From Henricia sp. BOLD:AAB3569 (Eukaryota; Echinodermata; Asteroidea; Spinulosida; Echinasteridae), in contig JBBELK010000480.1 of the NCBI GenBank assembly GCA_037783545.1, forward strand, positions 1,869,001 to 1,933,000: a stretch of 64,000 bases of DNA, in the 5' to 3' direction. Position 1 is the first letter of the stretch. Every line of letters starts with the position of its first letter. This document shows positions 54,245-64,000 of the stretch, one piece after another. Under the pieces are notes generated by a model that worked only from the letters and a program-made list of their open reading frames with translations, made no database searches and was not told the origin of the DNA. A program made the position numbers and the translations under genes.

Positions 54245-54575
54245 CTAATAGTGGAATTTGCGTTTTGCGCACAAGTTTGCACTCTGCATGGTCGGCGCCC
54301 CGACTTCTTCACTTTTAAATAGAGGTACAGTTTAATAGGTCCACAGACTATATCGTTGTTGCTACGTGGTGCATGCCATTGCCTAGCAGCCAATAGTGTG
54401 GTTGCTTTATGTAATTCTCTCTTACGTAACACGGTATTGATTCTGTACTTCACACCTGCCGCGTGCACCACATAGCAACACAAATTTAGTCTGGTCAAGT
54501 GGATACTAGGTGAGTGAGTGAAAGGAAGTACATCAGTACATCGGACGAGATTCGTGTGAAACACGCAAAATTGTG
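54245..54575. mobile_element. Family E element, copy 4
   Basis: TTTGCGTTTTGCG left end, CATGGTCGGCGCCCCGACTT, TGCTACGTGGTGCATGCCAT, CCTGCCGCGTGCACCACATA, CTGGTCAAGTGGATACTAGG and GTGAAACACGCAAAA right end, in family order. Confidence 0.75.
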
Positions 54576-54588
54576 GGAGCTTGTTTTA

Positions 54589-55025
54589 AAGCCCCAATAC
54601 ATCATTTGCAGTTACCAAATATTTGACAAGAAAAACCCAACAATGGTAACAAATACCACTTTTTTTTCGTGTAAAATTGTACCTACGTGGGAGAAATTGC
54701 CAACTGAAGATGGTTTTTAAAAAATCCATTCGTATATATAAACCATGCATTAATTGTTAAGGTTTTCTTAAAGGCACAGGCTCGTCAGCAATGCGCGCCC
54801 GCCAAATGTGTGCCACGCAATACACAGCTCCATATAGCAAAGGCATGGAGCTGCGTGTTTCGAGCACGAAATTGGCGGGCGCGCATTGCTGACGAGCCTG
54901 TGCCTTTAAGTATTACCGCATCTATGTGGCTGAAATTTCTACAAGGCAGTTTATCAACATTATTCTTTAGTTATGTAATGCTGTTCCTTTTTTTTAAAGT
55001 TTTCCAATCATATAATTTGTCTATA
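54589..55025. mobile_element. Family C element, interrupted by family A
   Basis: Starts TTAAAGCCCCAATACATCAT; blocks AACAATGGTAACAAATACCA, GAAATTGCCAACTGAAGATG, TTAAGGTTTTC then, after the insertion, AGTATTACCGCATCTATGTG and AAGGCAGTTTATCAACATTA. Right end diverged. Confidence 0.8.
54768..54909. mobile_element. Family A element inserted into family C
   Basis: TTAA borders and AGGCACAGGCTCGTCAGCAA arms. Uninterrupted family C copies read GGTTTTCTGAAGTATTAC here, while this copy reads GGTTTTC, TTAA, element, TTAA, GTATTACC, so the four-base target is duplicated. Confidence 0.9.
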
Positions 55026-57430
55026 ATGTCCCGAGACGAAGCTGACGTCATGGGGCAAAATTTAACTAACTCATCACCGCTTGCAACTTGCGCGGGCTTA
55101 TAATGCCATTTGTATACATAAGTTGATCATCTTCTAATATAGAGAGAGTTTATAGACTAAACTAGTCGGCTCTAAGCGCACGTTAGCGGTTGGCATGACC
55201 CGATCACCCTGTGTTGGATTGATTCTAGGGGTATTATTGCTGCCTTAGGTGTCGGATGTCTGTTTGAGCGAGCGGGAAGTCCGGCAAGCCCCGAGGCGAT
55301 GCCTTTACCTAGAATGGATGGGGTATTAGGAGCACGATTGGCGGGAAATTGACGGGGGAAATTCAATAAAAAGCACAAGACGATCAAGTGGTCAGATCTC
55401 AAGCGTCACACTTGAACAACTCCAGCTCAAAATGGAGAAATTTATTTCCTGTGATACCTGTATCGATCTGGCGAACCAGTTGAAGGCTAAACCTGCTCCG
55501 TAGAAGTGCTTTTAAGGCCTCACTCCTGTCAAAACACACTGGATATGTGGCAAACATTAACCCAAGTTACCAGCTCAAACTTCAGAAATAAAAGCAATCT
55601 ACGCGCGTGCAATCCTGCTTCAATTTCAATTCGTGTTGCCAAAAGGCCATTAACCTCGCCGTCTACATCATCCCGAGTCTAATACTCATTTATCCATGGT
55701 TCGTTCGGGAGACAGTAGTTGTCAATTTGTCTTCGAGAAATTATGGAATTTTCTCTAAATTTGGACAACAACACGAGAGGAAAGTCCACCTGCTCGCCCT
55801 GAATCAAATTCTTCTTCAATTTGTGTGAAACACGGAGCAGTAAAACGAGTGATAAAAACGACACGTTGTGGTCGATTTGGTTTGATATTTTGACTCATTA
55901 AGCTTAGAGGGTGAAACAGGCTTATCATCACTCGTTTTCGACGTGCTAATAAAGGCTGTATTTTATTTGTGGGAAATATATAGCCCTTATACAAGATTAG
56001 ATCGTTAAGACTTGTATGGCTTATGTTACTGTCTTTGTAAATTAGACGCCTTCACGGAATGTCAACTGTGATGGAGATTATACCAACTGTCAAAGGAGTG
56101 TTTTAGGACACCATTAGGTGTCTTGGTATAGCATGCTCTTCTGGTTTTTATCGCAATTGAAAATTGGCTTGTTCTGTGCAGTGCGATACACCTTTGATAG
56201 GTTGAAAATGACGAAACATATTTTGCATGGGAAGGACATTTTAGCTCTTTGCGTCAGGAACGCCAAAACAGGCCCAAGTGTTCATAGAACGCCATTTTAA
56301 ATGTTGGTGGTTTACAAAATCCAGAGTTAAATATAGAAAACTAGAGTGTGACTCTCAACACATCATGTGCTAACATGGGCGCCGCCATATTGGATTAACG
56401 CTATATATGGGTGCAAAAATGGCCAAATAAAATTAGTTCGGGTGGATTAAAATCTAAAAAGGCGTGGGTCTAAAAAATGCCAACAATGTCGATTGAGGTA
56501 AATTACATACACTGCGAAGCAAGTTAGTTCTTTAAAATGTCAAAGTTTTACGTCTTTAGTTCCTCATTATTTATCACTATACGTTCGAACAAAAAAAACC
56601 GAGATCTTGACATTTTCATAATAAACGGCCTAATCAAACACTCCTGATGTGTCCAATTTAGCCAAAATGTGACGAGAATAAGTCACAAATAGACTCGCCA
56701 GGTGCCGTGGCCATAGTCAAATCGCCTCGGGCGTTAATTTCACCTCAAGCCCGCTCCAAAGTCGTGACATTTATGAAACCATCGTGAGGTGCTAATATGT
56801 ATTCGCTTGACATGTTTTGGCGCGAACTGCAAAACATGGCCGTTCAGTTGTTAACGAGCTTTTAACTTCCGTTCGACCGTGTCAGTCAGATACCCTAAGG
56901 GCATACGTACTGATCAGGGCATTGATACGGGCAGGACACCAGGCTGTTTTCCTCTAAAAACCGGGGGGATTTTCTAAATATTATTCACGCGAGATGTAAT
57001 TTTGCTTGAGGGTGTAATATATTTCTCTGGCAACAGAAATATGCAACCGTCTTAAACCGGTATTTCTTTCAAACTATACCGACTTCAGTAAACGACTGAC
57101 TTTCTTTAATAAAAACCACTTAAAATATAGATACAGCTCCTGAATGATTTACCGATTACTCAACGTAGTCCCTAAGGCTATATACGAACAGACATGAAAG
57201 CATTCTATGTTAGAAAGCTCGTGGTATTATGTTCATATGTTCCTTGATTATGAAACAATTATCAGGGGAATCAAAACAATATCCGGACACCAGCGATTGT
57301 TGTTAACCAGCACACGAGGGCGTGTGGTTACCAGCGAGGCTGATGGATGTTCGTTTAAACTTGCAAACTACAGGACGTAAATCTTAACTCTTAAAAAAGC
57401 CAAAGCCGATTTGAGTATATGGTTGGGAAC
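55026..57430. other. No gene recognised
   Basis: 2.4 kb without an assigned repeat. An open minus-to-plus pair of frames at 55300-55502 (plus frame ending MEKFISCDTCIDLANQLKAK, TAG at 55500) looks protein-like over 60 codons but has weak splice support. The rest holds short frames only. Confidence 0.35.
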
Positions 57431-57612
57431 TTAAAGACCCAGTGTATCATTTGCAATGACCCCAAAAAGTAATCGACGAGTTTACAGGGGAAAAGTTCTG
57501 AAAGTAAAGATTGAATTAATAGCAACTACCAAATGAAAGGTTTCCGCTCAAAATGATATAATTTTACCAGAAAATAATTCGTAAAGATGAAATTATTTAG
57601 ATCGTTTGCAAA
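57431..57612. mobile_element. Family C copy, 5' part
   Basis: TTAAAGACCCAGTGTATCAT, TTTGCAATGACCCC, GATTGAATTAATAGCAACTA; right half lost. Confidence 0.6.
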
Positions 57613-57655
57613 CGATTTACTTATTTTTGGTTCGCATCTACGCGGTCAAAAATGC

Positions 57656-57750
57656 ATGGGCGCTGTGTACTGCGTGTGCGTGTTCCAGATCCAACGCGAT
57701 GCATTTTTATGGATCGCACGCACACGCAGTATATGATGTGCGCCCGTTGT
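57656..57750. repeat. Imperfect hairpin with CTGCGTGTGCGTG arms
   Basis: GGGCGCTGTGTACTGCGTGT and its reverse (ACGCAGTATATGATGTGCGC) form about 35-bp arms with a loop containing GCATTTTTATGG. Confidence 0.7.
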
Positions 57751-58415
57751 TAATAGATATATGTGTGTGCGCCACAGAGTGCATGACGCAAGCCACATAG
57801 TACCCGATCAACTGAAAACGAATATTTGAAACACCCCGCCAAGACCAGGAAAACGCATATGGATTTTCATGTTTTTTTTAAAACGTGGTACATTTAACAA
57901 AGATGAAATTTCTTCGGATGAGTTTGTTGATGTCTTTCTTTTGATTTATAATGGTTTTATTCGCAGAATAATCGCTCAACAACAGATCATCTACAGGCCT
58001 TTAAGTGATCAAACATCGACAGACTCACCACTCAAGGACCTGCTGCGTCCTTGTGAAGAAGAGTGCCCCTCCATAATCGTAGAAAGATTAAAATAAGAAA
58101 CGTGTACTTTATGAAGTGTTTATGCCATAAAATGCTTCACCCATACATGTATGATGACGATAATTTGCAGAATATTGCAACAGCATTATGCAATGACAAT
58201 AATACTCGATCACAAACGCACAACGTTAGAGGTAAGCCACGATCATTTGATGTCATTTTTCATCCGTGATCCGGCCACTATTTTGAAACTAAACAACCTA
58301 ATTTTTCGAGGTTAATCATTTACACTCTTTTCAACTTCAATAATTTTAATAAACCGAGAAAAATATCTATATCTATTTAATTCAATTTAATTTAAGTATG
58401 AATAAGTGACTATTT
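57751..58415. other. No gene recognised
   Basis: A 75-codon frame at 57869-58096 (acidic middle, DEISSDEFVDVFLL) has no known motif and no splice support. Otherwise unassigned. Confidence 0.35.
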
Positions 58416-58740
58416 TTAAAAAGGGATTATGACCATGGGACCGCCGGGGTGAATAAATTCGAAACAAATGTGCATGGACAAATGTCCATGAGTTTGGGAA
58501 ATCTGGATGCCGTGAAAAACAACTTGGCTCCACCGGGATTCGAACCGCAGACCTTCTGCTTAATGTGCAGACGCCCTACCAATTGAGACATGAAGCCAAC
58601 TGGTGGTCTCGAATCACGGTAGTGCAGCCCTATGGAATAAACCCCTTAAATGAGATAACCACCCCTCCTCGAGATCATTTAAGATGCGCCCTAAACCCCT
58701 GCCCGGCTTGCCCCAATTATTAAGTATGAATACGTCATTA
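58416..58740 (-). mobile_element. tRNA-Asn-like SINE, copy 2, with full 72-base head
   Basis: The head at 58526-58597 is exactly tRNA length on the minus strand: 7-bp acceptor stem (GGCTTCA with TGGAGCC, one G-U), anticodon stem TCTGC/GCAGA with loop ACATTAA, B box GGTTCGAATCCC. The T stem has two mismatches and position 33 is C, so a working tRNA is unlikely. The body (GTTGTTTTTCACGGCATCC, AGATTTCCCAAACTCATGG, GAATTTATTCACCCCGGCGG) matches 33524 and the foldback at 33848. Confidence 0.75.
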
Positions 58741-59269
58741 TTTTTTAGGGATTATTTTAAGGTAAAATATGCCCCAACCACAAATAATTTATCTTTAACT
58801 ACACCAGACATGTCTTATGTATACACAATCAACATAAAACAACTAAATGAACTCGATTTCGGTTCTGTTTCGTCATTTATTTGTCATATTCATCTGAATA
58901 CATGATGTAAGCTGATAATGATTTATTACAGTGAATCAATAAATTAAAATCAATCTGATCATTTACAACATAAATTAAGCTATATAAACATACACAGGAA
59001 ATAATTACACACATCTTGCACTTGTAGCGCGCGGCTAAATTAGAATAAACCATCTGCGAGTTCAATGTTCTGTATGAACAGGGTCTAGTATTCAGTGTCA
59101 ATTTACAACTTTCTACACGCTGTTGTCCAAGTCACGTGATTTAGGGCACAAAGGTACCAGACTACTCCAAAGTAACATACTGCTGGCGTAAAGTCTGCAA
59201 CCGATCGCCATTTTGCTTTAGGTACAGCAGTGCCTTTCCTAGACTGGTTATATTTTATTAAATATACCT
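58741..59269. other. No gene recognised
   Basis: AT-rich with short frames. Nothing assigned. Confidence 0.5.
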
Positions 59270-59425
59270 GTGTTAAATGGAACACAAGCGATTTTGTGGA
59301 CCGGGGACCAGTCAGGCAAAACATTGTTATGCTGGAGCAAGGTGGCCGACGTGCTGATTCAATTCTCGCATGATCAGCTGCTGTTGCACACCAATCCAGT
59401 GTATATACAGAGTTCAATTAAAGTT
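59270..59425. mobile_element. Family J related element
   Basis: TGTTAAATGGAACACAAGCG, GTGGACCGGGGACCAGTC, AACATTGTTATGCTGGAGCA and ACACCAATCCAGTGTATATA parallel the right arm of 17728-18360. Confidence 0.55.
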
Positions 59426-59620
59426 TGCCCAGGTCACATGATCGTAATAGTGCGTCTCTCAAAGAATTCGTATGTGATTAAACGTGTGTAATACTCCCAA
59501 TACAAGACATCATGACGCCATGTTTTTATATATTTAATTGTGTGCGCTTTCACATAGAGAATCATTGTGGGACGGGACTCCCACCATGCTCCCATAGAAA
59601 AGCACACACGTAAACAAGTA

Positions 59621-59900
59621 TGACGTCACAACGCTTAGGCTAAGTTTAAAATGGAATCAGACAAATGTATACATGTTCGTTCCAAGATTGCAAAATCATC
59701 ATTGTTATACGAATACTCTCAAGAATCAAAATCGGTATTTGAAAATGTCAAGATATTAAAATAATCTCTGATATCAATTAAATGAATACTTTTCTCAGTA
59801 TTAAAAACCCCTCTGACGATGAAGTTGACAACGTGGACCACAAAATTATGAATCTAACTTCTTGTCTTCATCAGGCATTGATATTAACAGGTAGGTTTTC
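59621..59900 (+). CDS. Candidate 5' exons after a CRE-like site
   Basis: TATGACGTCACAAC at 59620 is followed by AAAATGGAAT; the frame from 59651 runs 37 codons (MESDKCIHVRSKIAKSSLLY...) to TAA at 59762. Eighteen bases later a second frame starts (59782, AAATGAAT) and reads NPSDDEVDNVDHKIMNLTSC up to CAGGTAGGT, a good donor at about 59890. TACTTTTCTCAG at 59798 could be an acceptor. A two-exon start is possible, but the joint frame does not work with any strong donor, so this stays a weak candidate. Confidence 0.2.
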
Positions 59901-59924
59901 AGATGTTAATTTTATTGATATTCG

Positions 59925-59992
59925 AATATTTTACCTATATTCGAATATTTTAACGATATTAAATTTGTTAATTGATATTCGAATATTTTATT
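59925..59992. repeat. GATATTCGAATATTTTA repeats
   Basis: Three units of a palindromic ATATTCGAATATT word spaced about 25 bp. Confidence 0.8.
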
Positions 59993-60392
59993 GTTGTTCG
60001 TTGTTTCTTTTACTCACAAACCTAACCCATTTCAGGTTTTTTTTCCAGTGTATTTTGCACGTGACTTCTAAATTCTTTGAAGTTTTAAAGTAGATAGTTT
60101 ATTACGTAACCCATCTACTTACAGACTCGAGATACAATGACGTCAGAGTTTGTTTACTTGTACGCTACCTTTCAAATGGCGGTTTTAGTAATTAAAGCAT
60201 GACGTCATTAGGTCTTAATTAGGTCTACAAATAGTGAAATGAATTATGTTTCCGTCCCCAATTAATGCCTTGTTTCTTTTTCCACGAAACTGATTATGTT
60301 TTGGTATTCCAGCTCCTACTCATTCGTGAAATGGAATCTTCTATTTTCTTATTTAGACAGAAATTGATTTAGCTTGCGTCGGGGAAACTGAA

Positions 60393-60524
60393 TGTTAATT
60401 GAGGTTCGAGTCCCACCCGAGCACGCTATGAAGTTTTTCATAGTGTCTCGGGAAAGCACCGAGCAAACAGTGTTAACAATCACGTCGGATAAGGGCAAAA
60501 CAAACCTCAATTAACGTTCTTATT
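60393..60524. repeat. Inverted-ended repeat with a B-box-like word
   Basis: GAATGTTAATTGAGGTT and AACCTCAATTAACGTTC are inverted ends. Next to the left end GAGGTTCGAGTCCCACCC resembles a tRNA B box. Internal CTATGAAGTTTTTCATAG is a palindrome. The CAGTGTTAACAATCACGTCG block is shared with 49440. Confidence 0.55.
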
Positions 60525-62300
60525 TAGAGGTTTTGATATTTTCTCGTAAGCACTTGGATCTAACCTTTTCGATTATTCCAAGCACCGCTCACGCTGCGCA
60601 ATAATCGATAATTGCTCCGTAAGCAAGGTTGCTCCTCAATGGGGTGTCATTTTAAGTAAGTATGTGTCATCTAGCAAAATCTAACTTCAAGAATGACCAC
60701 TCAATGTGATCGTTCTGCATGTAAATGAGGATTCATTTAGAATACGTTGATCTTTGGTTGAATACGAGAGGTGCTTTACACGAGAATCTCATTTTCAATC
60801 GTGTCCCCAGAATCAGCTTTATGAAAAAGAAGGTGCTGTTTGGAACGGTGACAGACTAAGTTTTGAGTATTCGTGGTGTGGTACCCTTCCAAGCAGTAAT
60901 TTACATTTCATACGATTGATTCAGGAGACACGATTCAAAATATGAATTATTAGAACCATACTATTTTGTGGCAAGTTTGTACAAATTTGGCAAATCGTAT
61001 TGCCTGCATTGAATCAACACAAAAATTGTTTATTGTTCTTCGTGCTTTGAAAATTTGCTTTGCGAAAATTAACAGTGAGAACTTGGGATTTTAAGAAATC
61101 TACGGTGCATGGACAAGACAAATTGTTTTGAGATAATGCCACTACCGAGACGCTGTGCTCATATTTTACAAGCCTTCTAAGATGGCATATTAATAACTCC
61201 GTCAGATTGCGCGCGTCACTGCTCGCAAAATACGCATACTAAGCAGCAATTTCTAGAGATAGGCTTACATGTATAACGTCCATAGAATTTCGTCAGTACA
61301 TTTTATGTACATTAAGTCTCTATATACATAGCGAGTCCTGCATTATATTGCGTCTATATTTCGCACAAGCTTTTTTTAAAATTTAAATGGCAAGGCATTT
61401 TTGTAGAAAGTCGCTGAGAATTAAGAAAGAAAACGGTAGGCCCACATTATGGCGGGTTTTGCAATAAATAACTGAAAACGTAGTGCACATAAGCGGGATA
61501 TAATTATTTAGCAAATCAGCGCAAAAGTAGCAAGATATTTTGTTCGGGCGAGCCTGTACAGCAACCAAAGCTAGATCAATTCCACGGTTAGGCCGTCACA
61601 ACATGGCTATTTCTCGGCTACGGCTCGGCATTTCGCTATTAAGCGTGACATAAAATAGCCACAGCCGCACGGCAAACTGAAGCCATTCTCAATTGGGACC
61701 CGATCTTAACTTGGGTATAGTACTCAGCCTCTTTCAACAACATCATTCAGTGACAAATTATTAAGAGGACGAGGATGCATATTAAAATTTTCTCAAATAC
61801 TAAATCTACAAGAATACATCTGCTAACTTTTGTTTGGTGAAAGCTCACTATTTCAAATAAGAATACGCGGTTTTTCCCGCGCTGATAAATACCCGCATTG
61901 AAATAAATCGTTAATGAAAGCTAAAATAAATTGTAGTCATATAGTCTGTGTCATTTCAGTTGAACGATCCGGTGGCAGCCTGGTCGTATAGGGGCCTAAT
62001 GATTGGCGAATTTGAGAGGTTTTTGAAGAGGGGGAATCGACACGAATTGCCCCTTGATTGTTGTTTTGATTGATGGGCGAGATTGGAGTGTGTTTACGGG
62101 AGTTGAAACCGAGCGGACACGACTCCCCGTAGGTTCAAGGCTAATATGCCCTTCACTTCAAACTCCATGCTTCATCGACCAAATTCCTTCCGATTTCGTC
62201 TCAGATCATTTCTCCTTCAGACGAACTTCTTTGTGTCCCTAGTTCGTTATTTTAAGCAGCTGAGATTAACGTAAGTTTTCTTGACAGTTCGGAGATTAAG
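60525..62300. other. No gene recognised
   Basis: Repeat-poor for this window, short frames only. TAATTTACATTTCATACGATTGATTCAGGAGACACGA at 60897 has a diverged partner at 50817, hinting at another old repeat. Confidence 0.45.
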
Positions 62301-62564
62301 CGGCGGTGGAAACGTTCTTGTGTCGGTATCAACGTCAGCTAAACAAAGTGCGGTGAATTTCTGGCCGTGCGTTGCGATGCGTTGCGTTGCGTTGCGTTGC
62401 GTCGAACGATGTCTCTTCAGGTTGAATAATTTCGGTGGTGGAAATGTTCTTACGTCGATACCAACGTCAGTAAATGCACAAGTGCGTTGATTTCCAGGCC
62501 GTGTGTTGCGTTGCGATGCGTTCAGCGTTACGTTGCGTGGAACGATGTCTCTATACAAGTTGAA
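62301..62564. repeat. 132-bp tandem duplication with GCGTTGC repeats
   Basis: Two head-to-tail units, 62301-62432 and 62433-62564, sharing GGTGGAAA(C/T)GTTCTT, CAACGTCAG, GGCCGTG(C/T)GTTGCG and GAACGATGTCTCT. Each contains a run of GTTGC. The unit length is a multiple of three, and the minus strand stays open across both (145 codons, 62247-62684), giving a 44-residue repeat with RTFPPP in each. It lies 40 bp or more after the stop codon of the cysteine-rich exon and may be its 3' untranslated region. Confidence 0.85.
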
Positions 62565-62725
62565 TATTTCGACGATTTCTCTGCGGAAATTCAAGTTCGT
62601 GTTGAAAAGAAACCAAACATTTCCGCGATTCAGCTGCCAGTTTCTTAGCTCAAACGTCAAGTCTGTGAGTTGTGGTAACATCATTCCTGTAGTGTCTGGG
62701 TGTCTGTGGTCGTTGGTGGCGCTGT

Positions 62726-62956
62726 TTAGCTACAGAATCCCCTATTTGATCCCCCGTTCCGTGCACACGATAATCCCTGTAAGGTGTTGCACGGACACTG
62801 TGTGAATAGACGATCGGTAGAGTAGGCTCTGGGCGCGTTGACCAGGCATGTCCGGCCTCGGGCTAGCATGGGCTGGCACACAGCTTTGGCCATTTTCATA
62901 GCACAGCAGTGGTCGGCTGGACAATGGCTATCGCCACTGCATTGTGTTCCCATTGG
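62726..62956 (-). CDS. Terminal exon of a secreted ten-cysteine protein (Dickkopf C-terminal/prokineticin-like colipase fold)
   Basis: The exon follows a pyrimidine-rich acceptor (TTGTCTTATTTTCTGCAG) and starts in phase 0 with PMGTQC; it ends at a TAA after 76 residues. Ten cysteines fall at 6, 12, 17, 18, 27, 37, 54, 56, 64 and 75. The spacing C-x5-C-x4-CC-x8-C-x9-C-x16-C-x-C-x7-C-x10-C follows the colipase fold shared by Dickkopf second cysteine domains (x5, x4, x8, x9 and x16 agree) and by prokineticins and astakines (CPC motif, x5, x4 and x9 agree). Members are secreted ligands: Dickkopfs bind LRP5/6 in Wnt signalling, prokineticins act on GPCRs. Signal peptide and any first domain must be on upstream exons, probably beyond 63000. 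No tail follows the last cysteine. I cannot decide between the families; the coding nature is well supported. Confidence 0.68.
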   Translation of the reverse strand, partial: PMGTQCSGDSHCPADHCCAMKMAKAVCQPMLARGRTCLVNAPRAYSTDRLFTQCPCNTLQGLSCARNGGSNRGFCS

Positions 62957-63030
62957 CTGCAGAAAATAAGACAAAAATACCCAACTTTTAATAATACATG
63001 TATATATATATTTAAAATCAATTCGATTCT
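62957..63030 (-). other. Intron start (3' end) of the cysteine-rich gene
   Basis: On the minus strand this is the intron end with its pyrimidine tract and CAG at 62957-62959. It continues to higher coordinates into the family D element. Confidence 0.5.
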
Positions 63031-63345
63031 TTAAAGGAGCGTGTTCAGATTTTTCCAGAAAATTAATTTTGCTCTATCTAACAATCATATAAAATACCTC
63101 CCAAAAATTGGCCACTATCATGGGAAGAAAACGGGAAATTTTCACTGTCTAATTTGGATATGGAAGCAAAAAGGTTGGTGTAATCACTGTACTGCTTTAC
63201 GGGAACGGATAAATTAGTTTACAAAACATCGGTAGTTTTTTGACGATATCCTTGAAAATTTACGGATTGAGAACGCGAAATTTCAGAATGGTAATGAGAA
63301 AAATACTATGCATGATATGGTATCAAAATCTCGACACCCATTGGA
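63031..63345. mobile_element. Family D element
   Basis: Left border TTAAAGGAGCGTGTTCAG, then TTTTGCTCTATCTAACAATC, AATACCTCCCAAAAATTGG, GGAAGAAAACGGGAAATT, ATTGAGAACGCGAAATTTC and GGTATCAAAATCTCGACACC. The right end is lost to the next element. It probably lies in an intron of the cysteine-rich gene. Confidence 0.75.
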
Positions 63346-63364
63346 AGAATGAAGGGGCTCAAAA

Positions 63365-63440
63365 ATTCGACAATAGATCAACAAAGTGCCCACTCATGCA
63401 TGACACGCAGTGACAATGTGACTGCCCCTGTCATGGCAAA
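63365..63440. mobile_element. Family L fragment, reverse
   Basis: GACAATAGATCAACAAAGTGCCC, CATGCATGACACGC and GACTGCCCCTGTCATGGC are the reverse of the interior and one arm of 8573-8732. Confidence 0.65.
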
Positions 63441-63518
63441 TTAATTCCTAGTCTGGTTCCCGGACCAAAAGATCGGACTGATTTTAAGGTCCGGCATCCG
63501 CCAGTATATATGCCGTCA

Positions 63519-63542
63519 AAACAGGAGGAATTCCTCCTGTTT
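63519..63542. repeat. Perfect 24-bp palindrome
   Basis: AAACAGGAGGAA followed directly by its reverse complement, centred on GAATTC. Confidence 0.9.
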
Positions 63543-64000
63543 CGAAAGTTTCCGAAGATTCCAGAATGCACGTCCGGACGTTATCGTTAATCGTCGGGTA
63601 TAGGATTCATAATTGTTTCGAGAATTTGAATAGACGCCGCGTGCCGCCGAGTGTTTATTTATGATGATGCAGACAAATGTACGGTCATGCGCTCCTAAAA
63701 ATAAGCGGCAGCCGGTCCCCATATTCAGTCATTGTATGTGGAATGTGTGGAGCGGAAGCCAGTCGAATAAATTCCATTAAATAAACGAACGCCCTCTTTG
63801 TTTACGTTAATGTCATTTATTTTATTATTTACATGCGATAACACAAATTATAATCTCTTTTTTCGATTGCTATTTTTCGATTTGTAAAAAAAAAACATCC
63901 TGGAGTATTATCGGTTCCATTGTCAGCATTTCTATAACTGAATAAATGGTATGCTTTCATTTCCCCCAGATTCGTTCAAATGCCACCGTACGGAACTTCC
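63543..64000. other. No gene recognised
   Basis: The upstream exon of the cysteine-rich gene was looked for on the minus strand. A 68-codon frame at 63516-63722 starts MGTGCRLFLG but lacks a clear signal-peptide core, so it is not called. Confidence 0.4.

Noticed and set aside
55300..55502. Protein-like 60-codon plus frame ending in TAG
   Set aside because: An open run of this length is expected by chance several times in 64 kb, and the possible acceptor at its start lacks a pyrimidine tract.
58526..58597. Functional tRNA gene
   Set aside because: T stem has two mismatches, C at position 33, and the same sequence continues into a repeated SINE body.
1..64000. CRISPR arrays, operons, prophage or bacterial gene clusters
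   Set aside because: No direct-repeat spacer arrays or dense coding; the window is clearly eukaryotic.
1..64000. Transposase, integrase or reverse transcriptase genes
   Set aside because: No frame shows catalytic motifs of these proteins; all elements seen are short and non-autonomous.

Overview
This is a eukaryotic window from an intron-rich, repeat-dense, AT-leaning genome (many spliced-gene signals, SINE-like tRNA relatives, dozens of short inverted-repeat transposons, no operons). The one complete gene, a single-exon SREB-type receptor, together with the style of the repeats, points to an invertebrate deuterostome such as an echinoderm, hemichordate or cephalochordate. I cannot fix the species; this is an inference.

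Genes. (1) 9962-11239 (+) is a complete, intronless seven-transmembrane receptor of the SREB family (GPR27/GPR85/GPR173 relatives). It is the only long open frame in 64 kb. (2) 62726-62956 (-) is a terminal coding exon with ten cysteines spaced as in the colipase fold shared by Dickkopf C-terminal domains and prokineticins; it is preceded by a good splice acceptor, and its signal-peptide exon should lie beyond the right edge. (3) Several weaker exon candidates are listed at low confidence: a start exon at 25728 with a consensus donor and a possible terminal exon at 26448, a hydrophobic C-terminal exon at 44683-44886 (-), a CpG-rich open stretch at 28324-28655 (-), and short 5' exon candidates near 32896, 45922 and 59651.

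Repeats fill much of the rest. At least four short families (called A to D here) have TTAA at their borders and begin AG or AGG after it, which fits Kolobok-like or possibly piggyBac-like non-autonomous transposons: A (hairpins starting AGGCACAG, five places), B (carrying an internal GGGCGAAGTGG minisatellite, three places), C (ends around GTATCATTTGCA, at least eight places) and D (AGGAGCGTG, five places). Other families have TA borders (F, G, a Tc1-like family whose ends resemble the Sleeping Beauty/salmonid type), 8-bp hAT duplications (53138-53552), or long inverted arms (13351-15739, 43209-43561). tRNA-derived SINEs occur at 14456, 33524, 44180, 48124-49000, 49640 and 58420, plus a lone tRNA-Thr-like copy at 30736. 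No transposase or reverse transcriptase open frame was seen, so all mobile elements here look non-autonomous.

Layout: 1-9380 repeats with a possible core promoter near 1470; 9384-11670 receptor gene and flanks; 11671-15739 stacked transposons; 15740-25280 mixed repeats and palindromes; 25540-28655 the most gene-like non-annotated stretch; 28730-59500 repeats with scattered possible exons; 59600-62700 sparse with a 132-bp tandem duplication; 62726-62956 the cysteine-rich exon; 63031-64000 repeats and sequence with no assigned feature.
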